Positions 24,421-29,046 of a stretch of DNA of 29,046 nt are shown here, piece by piece. Origin of the DNA: HGM04593 sp964485215 (GTDB lineage Bacteria > Bacteroidota > Bacteroidia > Bacteroidales > Bacteroidaceae); the NCBI GenBank assembly GCA_964485215.1, contig CAZAIM010000013.1:1-29046 (forward strand), written 5' to 3'. The notes below the pieces were generated by a model, which had not been told where the DNA came from, ran no database searches, and saw nothing but the letters and a program-made list of their open reading frames with translations. Position numbers and translations under genes: made by a program. Numbering within the stretch: position 1 is the stretch's first letter; every line of letters begins with the position of its first letter.

Positions 24421-25704
24421 ATGACAAAGAAGATGAATACCGGGACGCTCTGTGTGCAGGGCGGATGGCAGCCGAAGAAGGGCGAATCGCGTGTGCTGCC
24501 TATTTTCCAGAGCACGACATTCAAATATGATACAAGCGAACAGATGGCACGTCTCTTCGACCTCGAAGAGAGCGGTTATTTCTACAGCCGTCTACAGAAC
24601 CCTACAGTTGATGCCGTAGGAGCAAAGATTGCAGCACTTGAAGGCGGTGTTGGCGCAGTGATGACCTCATCGGGCCAGGCAGCCAACTTCTATGCTATAT
24701 TGAATATTTGCCAGGCCGGAGACCATTTCGTTTCGGCAACCACAATATACGGCGGTACATATAACCTGTTTGCCGTAACAATGAAGAAAATGGGTATTGA
24801 GGTTACGTTTGTAGATGCTGACGCACCTGCTGAAGAGATTGAGAAAGCATTCAAGCCAAATACCAAGGCACTTTTCGGCGAGACTATCTCCAACCCTAGC
24901 GTAAATATTCTTGACATTGAGAAGTTTGCAGAAATAGCACACCGCAACGGAGTACCCCTCATAATAGACAACACATTTGCGACACCTGTCAACTGCCGCC
25001 CAATTGAGTGGGGTGCCGATATTGTAACCCATTCCACAACAAAATATATGGATGGCCATGCTGTAGCTGTAGGCGGATGCGTTGTCGACAGCGGAAACTT
25101 TGACTGGGAGGCTCAACACGAAAGGTTCACCTGCCTTACCGAACCAGATGACAGTTACCACGGCCTGATATATACCAAGAACTTCGGCAAGGCAGCCTAC
25201 ATAACAAAAATGGTTGCTCAGGTGATGCGCGACCTTGGTGCAATGATGGCACCTGAGAATGCCTTTCTGCTTAACATTGGCCTTGAGACACTCCATCTGC
25301 GCATGCCACGACATTGCGAGAACGCACAGAAGGTAGCAGAATATCTCGAAAAGCACCCGAAAGTAAAATGGGTGAACCATTGTGGCCTGCCAAGCAACAA
25401 ATATTATAAGCTTGCACAGAAATATTTGCCTAACGGCGGTTGCGGCGTAATGGCTTTCGCTGTTGAAGGAGACAAAGAGGATGCTATACGCTTTATGGAT
25501 AGCCTGAAGTTCATAGCCATTGTCACACACGTTGCCGACGCACGTTCATGTGTGCTGAACCCGGCGAGCCACACTCACCGCCAGCTCAGTAAAGAACAGC
25601 TGCTGGAAGCAGGAATTGACCCGGATCTGATTCGTCTGTCGGTGGGTATAGAGGATGCCGACGACATTATAGCTGACATTGACCAGGCATTACAAGTACT
25701 CTAA
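24421..25704 (+). CDS. metY: O-acetylhomoserine sulfhydrylase (PLP-dependent)
   Basis: This 427-aa cytoplasmic enzyme of the Cys/Met-metabolism PLP family makes homocysteine (or methionine) from O-acetylhomoserine and sulfide (or methanethiol). Lys208 in VTHSTTKYMDGH is the PLP Schiff-base lysine, preceded by the cofactor-binding IIDNTFATP. Other hallmarks are SGYFYSRLQNPT, the SSGQAANF cofactor-phosphate region and SCVLNPASHTHRQL, which contacts the substrate carboxylate. The length (~425 aa) and the inserted PDDSYHGL segment fit O-acetylhomoserine sulfhydrylase better than the ~380-390-aa cystathionine gamma-synthase/beta-lyase group. The start may be the ATG at 24421 or 24433. The next gene begins 13 nt after the stop, suggesting co-transcription. 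Confidence 0.93.
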   Translation: MTKKMNTGTLCVQGGWQPKKGESRVLPIFQSTTFKYDTSEQMARLFDLEESGYFYSRLQNPTVDAVGAKIAALEGGVGAVMTSSGQAANFYAILNICQAGDHFVSATTIYGGTYNLFAVTMKKMGIEVTFVDADAPAEEIEKAFKPNTKALFGETISNPSVNILDIEKFAEIAHRNGVPLIIDNTFATPVNCRPIEWGADIVTHSTTKYMDGHAVAVGGCVVDSGNFDWEAQHERFTCLTEPDDSYHGLIYTKNFGKAAYITKMVAQVMRDLGAMMAPENAFLLNIGLETLHLRMPRHCENAQKVAEYLEKHPKVKWVNHCGLPSNKYYKLAQKYLPNGGCGVMAFAVEGDKEDAIRFMDSLKFIAIVTHVADARSCVLNPASHTHRQLSKEQLLEAGIDPDLIRLSVGIEDADDIIADIDQALQVL

Positions 25705-25717
25705 AACCTTTACCTAT

Positions 25718-26239
25718 ATGAAGCTTGTACACACATTGGCAGCATTGCTGCTCTCGGTAACGGCATACGCAGGGAATGGCGCGGATATATGTCCTTCGGA
25801 TACGGCCAAAGTCAAGCTGCAGAAGATAAGGAAAGCCGAAACAGACGCTGCCGCTATTACAGAGAAGGAGACACAAAGTAGAAAAGAGAAAAGAGAGACT
25901 TTAAAACCGGCCAGGAAGGTACAGGCACCAAGAGCTACATTTCCCGGCGGAGAAAAGGGGATTAGGGAATTCATAAAGAAAACCCTGCGGTACCCTAAAG
26001 AGTGCGAAGCAGAAAGAGCGAGCGGAAGAGTTGTAGTTGCGGTCAGGATTATGCCAGACGGCACACCGCATAGTGCAAAGGTTGAAAGAAGCAGCGGAAA
26101 TGCCTATTTCGACAAGGAGGCACTCCGTATTGCTTCCCTTATGCCCAAGTGGACTGCTGCAGAGGGAGGGAAAGGCGAAGAGTTTACATACAGAATGACA
26201 ATCACATTCCGCCCAAAACATAACCCGGGCATAATGTAA
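25718..26239 (+). CDS. Small periplasmic protein with TonB C-terminal-like domain
   Basis: The 173-aa protein (start ATG at 25718, chosen because it opens a signal peptide MKLVHTLAALLLSVTAYAG; an upstream in-frame ATG at 25679 would overlap metY) has a highly charged Lys/Glu/Arg stretch (about 30-70). A TonB-C-type domain follows: FPGGEKGIREFIKKTLRYP, then GRVVVAVRIMPDGT, YFDKEALRIASLMPKW and TYRMTITFRP. That domain in TonB contacts TonB boxes of outer-membrane transporters. This protein lacks the Pro-rich spacer and, if its signal is cleaved, any inner-membrane anchor, so energy transduction is doubtful. The link to metY by position may be only transcriptional. Confidence 0.8.
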   Translation: MKLVHTLAALLLSVTAYAGNGADICPSDTAKVKLQKIRKAETDAAAITEKETQSRKEKRETLKPARKVQAPRATFPGGEKGIREFIKKTLRYPKECEAERASGRVVVAVRIMPDGTPHSAKVERSSGNAYFDKEALRIASLMPKWTAAEGGKGEEFTYRMTITFRPKHNPGIM

Positions 26240-26334
26240 ACAAATTATTTGAAGGACATCACCGGCAAGGACTAGACAATTCTGATTGCCGACCACAAAG
26301 CCTGTCTTTTGCAAATTGCTTCTTAGAATAACCA

Positions 26335-27114
26335 ATGGATTTACTGGAGTACAATATTGGAAATGGCGCGAGGGCCTTCTCTACGGCACGTGGAGAAGGC
26401 TCCGGCAATTATGGAGGGTTCAACATAACCGACTACTGCGGCGACAGTGTGTCTCACGTTGCTGCGTGCAGGAGGCAACTATGCAGGAAGTTAGGCATTG
26501 AGGACAGACGGCTGCTTTTGCCACGACAGACACACGGCTGCAAAGTTTACTGCATCGGTGCCGGTTTCGTTGACCAACCGCAGGAAAAACAGTTTGAGGC
26601 TCTGTATGGTGTAGATGCTGTCGTTACTGCAGAACCAAGGATCTGCATAGGAGTGTCAACTGCCGACTGCATACCCATTCTTCTGCACGATGCAAGAATA
26701 GGTGTTGTGGCAGCAGTCCATGCCGGATGGCGTGGTACGGTGGCATATATTGCAGAAAAATGCATCGGCACAATGCAGGAGAGCTACGGATGCCATTCTG
26801 GAGACATACAAGCCATTATAGGGCCTGGAATTTCGCTCGATTCCTTTGAAGTGGGCGATGAGGTCTATGAGACGTTCAGGAAAAACGGCTTTGACATGAA
26901 CAGAATAGCAGCACGCTACGCTTCCGCCGAATGTGGCGAGAAATGGCATATAGACCTGTGGGAGGCAAACAGGATGCAACTGATTGCAAACGGTATTGAT
27001 GATAAGAACATACAGGTTGCAGGCGTGTGTACATACAAGGAGTATAAGAGGTTCTTTTCGGCACGCCGGCTTGGGACAGAGTCGGGAAGAATATTCAACG
27101 GAATAATGCTATAG
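26335..27114 (+). CDS. pgeF: PgeF/YfiH-family protein (peptidoglycan editing factor / purine nucleoside phosphorylase-like)
   Basis: This 259-aa protein belongs to the DUF152/laccase-like family, formerly called polyphenol oxidase, whose members act as zinc-dependent purine nucleoside processing enzymes; E. coli YfiH also affects peptidoglycan composition. Family blocks are clear: LPRQTHGCKVY with the first metal His, STADCIPILL with the Cys ligand, HAGWRGTV with the second His, and IGPGISLDSFEVGDEVYE. The C-terminus CTYKEYKRFFSARRLGTESGR is also standard. Length is normal for the family (~240-260). It lies 95 nt after the TonB-like gene, no good promoter is evident in the gap, and a strong bidirectional terminator follows. 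Confidence 0.92.
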   Translation: MDLLEYNIGNGARAFSTARGEGSGNYGGFNITDYCGDSVSHVAACRRQLCRKLGIEDRRLLLPRQTHGCKVYCIGAGFVDQPQEKQFEALYGVDAVVTAEPRICIGVSTADCIPILLHDARIGVVAAVHAGWRGTVAYIAEKCIGTMQESYGCHSGDIQAIIGPGISLDSFEVGDEVYETFRKNGFDMNRIAARYASAECGEKWHIDLWEANRMQLIANGIDDKNIQVAGVCTYKEYKRFFSARRLGTESGRIFNGIML

Positions 27115-27128
27115 CCTAACCGAACGGA

Positions 27129-27176
27129 ATAAAAGAATGAGGCATCGCTCAGTTGAGCGATGTCTCATTCTTTTAT
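27129..27176. terminator. Bidirectional terminator between pgeF and nqrF
   Basis: A 48-nt structure: 27129-27150 pairs with 27155-27176 with one G-T wobble and an AGTT loop. A-runs at the left foot and T-runs at the right foot (TTTT at 27171-27174) give a T-tract on both strands, fitting the convergent genes on either side. Confidence 0.88.
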
Positions 27177-27187
27177 ATAACGGCAAT

Positions 27188-28456
27188 TTAACCGCCGAAG
27201 TTGTCGTACATGATTGATTTTTCTTCTACACCAAGGTCGGTGAGCATATTCACAACAGCCTTAGACATCGGGCCAGGACCACACATATAGTACTCTATGT
27301 CCTCTGGTGCCTCATGATTCTTGAGGTATGTCTCGTAGATTACCTGGTGTACGAAACCTGCAGTGTACTTCACGCCCGCTGCGTCGGCTGCCGGGTCGGG
27401 ACGGTCGAGAGCAAGGTGGAATGTGAAGTTCGGGAATTCCTTCTCCAGTTGGAGGAAATCCTCGAGATAGAATACCTCGTTCAGAGCACGTGCACCGTAG
27501 AAGTAGGTCATTACACGGTCTGCTGTCTTCAGTGTCTTTGTCATGTGCATAATCTGTGCACGGAGAGGAGCCATACCGGCACCGCCACCTACCCACATCA
27601 TCTCTTTCTTTGAATCAAAGATTGGGTGGAAGTCTCCGTAAGGGCCGCTCATAATTACCTTATCGCCAGGTTTCAATGTAAAGATATAAGAAGAAGCGAT
27701 ACCGCAAGGTACATCCATGAAGCCTGAACGGTCGGCCTTGAACGGAGGTGTAGCAATACGTACGGTGAGCATAATGCGGTCACCCTCGGCTGGATAATTG
27801 GCCATTGAATAGGCACGGATTGTCTCCTCGGTGTTCTTGCACTTGAGACCAAGCAGGCCAAACTTCTCCCATGCCGGCAGATACTCGTCGCCAATGAGAG
27901 CCTTGTCGATATCCTTGTCATAAGTCATATCGAAGGCTGGAATCTTAATCTGCGCATAAGAACCCGGAACAAAGTCCATGTGCTCGCCCGGAGGCAAAGC
28001 AACGATAAACTCCTTGATAAAGGTTGCGACGTTCTTATTCGAGATAACCTCGCACTCCCACTCCTTGACACCCATAACAGACTCGGGCACCTTGATTTCC
28101 ATATCGTTCTTACACTTTACCTGACAGCCAAGACGCCAGTGAGCCTGCTGCTCCTTGCGTGTAAAATGACTGGTTTCTGAAGGAAGAATCTCGCCACCGC
28201 CGGCTGTAACCTGAAGCTTGCACTGACCACAAGAACCCTTGCCACCGCAGGCTGAGGGCAAGAAGATACCATTCTCGGCCAAAGTACCAAGCAACGCACC
28301 ACCTGCAGCGACCTCTACCTCTTTCTCTCCATTAATCTTTACCTTGATGTTTCCACCGGGAAGCAAGAAACGCTTTGCCAACAGAAGAATAACCACCAAA
28401 AGAATGATGACTACAAGGAAGACTGCTATACTTGATATAATCAAATCTATATTCAT
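27188..28456 (-). CDS. nqrF: Na+-translocating NADH:quinone reductase subunit F
   Basis: This 422-aa subunit is the electron entry point of Na+-NQR: it oxidises NADH through FAD and a [2Fe-2S] cluster. One N-terminal membrane helix (about 5-30) is followed by a ferredoxin domain with Cys70, Cys76, Cys79 and Cys111, at the same spacing as in Vibrio NqrF. The FAD-binding motif is RAYSMANYP (Arg214, Ser217). The NADH-binding part has MSGPYGDFHP, WVGGGAGMAPLR and the C-terminal YYMCGPGPM. The C-terminus (SIMYDNFGG) is the family's usual end. It is downstream of nqrE by 12 nt, in the usual NqrA-F order, and is last before the bidirectional terminator. Confidence 0.96.
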   Translation of the reverse strand: MNIDLIISSIAVFLVVIILLVVILLLAKRFLLPGGNIKVKINGEKEVEVAAGGALLGTLAENGIFLPSACGGKGSCGQCKLQVTAGGGEILPSETSHFTRKEQQAHWRLGCQVKCKNDMEIKVPESVMGVKEWECEVISNKNVATFIKEFIVALPPGEHMDFVPGSYAQIKIPAFDMTYDKDIDKALIGDEYLPAWEKFGLLGLKCKNTEETIRAYSMANYPAEGDRIMLTVRIATPPFKADRSGFMDVPCGIASSYIFTLKPGDKVIMSGPYGDFHPIFDSKKEMMWVGGGAGMAPLRAQIMHMTKTLKTADRVMTYFYGARALNEVFYLEDFLQLEKEFPNFTFHLALDRPDPAADAAGVKYTAGFVHQVIYETYLKNHEAPEDIEYYMCGPGPMSKAVVNMLTDLGVEEKSIMYDNFGG

Positions 28457-28468
28457 ATCCCTATATTA

Positions 28469-29046
28469 TTACATATTAATACCGGAGAAACACATAAATG
28501 CCATAGCCATAAGGCCTACAGTGATAAAGGCTATACCAAGACCACGAAGTGGTTTGGGTATGTTGCAGTACTCCATCTTTTCACGAATCGCGGCAAAAAG
28601 CACGATTGCAACCATCCAACCAAGACCCGAACCGATTGCAAAGGCTATTGAATCCCAGAAGCTGGTTATCGCCTGTGTGTTGGAAGGGTCGAGCCCTATT
28701 CTCTGCTGCATAAAGAGTGAACCGCCCATAATAGCACAGTTTACTGCAATAAGCGGAAGGAAGATACCCAACTGGTTGTAAAGAGCAGGAGCGAAACGCT
28801 CGACAATCATCTCCACAAGCTGAGTGATACCGGCAATAACGGCTATAAAAAGAATGAAGGCAAGGAATGTCAGGTCAATGCCCATAATACCCTCAGCTGC
28901 AAGCACTTCTGTTTGCAACAGATAGTTCACAGGCAGAGTTATTACCTGTACGAACACCACTGCAATACCAAGTCCTATCGCTGTTTTTACGCTCTTAGAT
29001 ACAGCCAAGAACGAACACATACCCAAGAAGAAGGCAAAAATCATAT
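28469..29046 (-). CDS. nqrE: Na+-NQR subunit E, 5' end beyond the window
   Basis: At least 191 residues of a six-helix membrane subunit of Na+-NQR are present, ending in the family-typical RGLGIAFITVGLMAMAFMCFSGINM. The visible N-terminus MIFAFFLGMCSFLAVSK aligns with an internal Met of known NqrE proteins (about residue 17 in Vibrio, FFLGMC). It carries one of the two conserved Cys now attributed to an intramembrane [2Fe-2S] site shared with NqrD; the second is in PLIAVNCAIMGG. About 16 residues, and probably nqrA-D, therefore lie to the right of the window. The frame is open to the last base. Confidence 0.93.
   Translation of the reverse strand, partial: MIFAFFLGMCSFLAVSKSVKTAIGLGIAVVFVQVITLPVNYLLQTEVLAAEGIMGIDLTFLAFILFIAVIAGITQLVEMIVERFAPALYNQLGIFLPLIAVNCAIMGGSLFMQQRIGLDPSNTQAITSFWDSIAFAIGSGLGWMVAIVLFAAIREKMEYCNIPKPLRGLGIAFITVGLMAMAFMCFSGINM

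Noticed and set aside
24667..25530. 287-codon open frame antisense to metY
   Set aside because: The plus-strand frame encodes a complete PLP enzyme with its catalytic lysine; the antisense product is Cys/Tyr-rich and matches nothing.
1..29046. Phage, transposon or defence-system genes
   Set aside because: All sizeable convincing frames fall in housekeeping, respiratory or envelope families; no integrase, transposase, toxin-antitoxin or nuclease module and no flanking direct repeats were seen.

Overview
The window looks like a chromosomal segment of a Bacteroidota member, most likely order Bacteroidales; the genus cannot be resolved. The evidence is: promoter -7 boxes of the TAnnTTTG type upstream of purL, the ZIP gene and nuoA; a fused nuoCD in a complex I operon without nuoE, nuoF and nuoG; an adjacent Na+-NQR locus; a surface lipoprotein with an acidic stretch right after the lipobox Cys and collagen-like Gly-Lys-Asp repeats; and an Omp28-like secreted protein with a type IX sorting-like tail. 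I see no rRNA, tRNA, CRISPR array, insertion sequence or phage gene. Most of the content is conserved core genome.

Layout: (1) 77-5008, two cell-envelope proteins on the + strand, a 995-aa repeat-bearing surface lipoprotein and a 624-aa adhesin/Omp28-like protein, separated by a strong terminator lying almost on the second start codon. (2) 5009-8155, a leader region with two hairpins, one terminator-like, then a UvrA-family excinuclease ATPase. (3) 8186-13094, minus strand: purL, then a terminator palindrome, then two overlapping half-size ChrA-type transporter genes. (4) 13095-14194, a divergent promoter region and a ZIP-family metal transporter, with a tiny Cys/His-containing reading frame ending one base before the transporter start. 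(5) 14279-24301, a candidate promoter and structured leader, the ten-gene operon nuoA-B-CD-H-I-J-K-L-M-N, and a 36-bp perfect palindrome. (6) 24421-27114, an O-acetylhomoserine sulfhydrylase, a small TonB-C-domain protein and a PgeF/YfiH-family protein, ended by a bidirectional terminator. (7) 27188-29046, minus strand: nqrF and the truncated nqrE of a Na+-translocating NADH:quinone reductase whose other genes lie beyond the right edge.

In function, the right half is dominated by respiration. Nuo without its NADH-oxidising module presumably takes electrons from a donor other than NADH through NuoB/NuoI and pumps ions while reducing quinone. Na+-NQR supplies NADH-linked quinone reduction. The most notable departures from textbook families are NuoM with Leu in place of the TM7 lysine, structured leaders before uvrA and nuoA, and terminators abutting downstream start codons. 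I did not find a clear, previously undescribed multigene system; the findings below are candidates at the level of single features.
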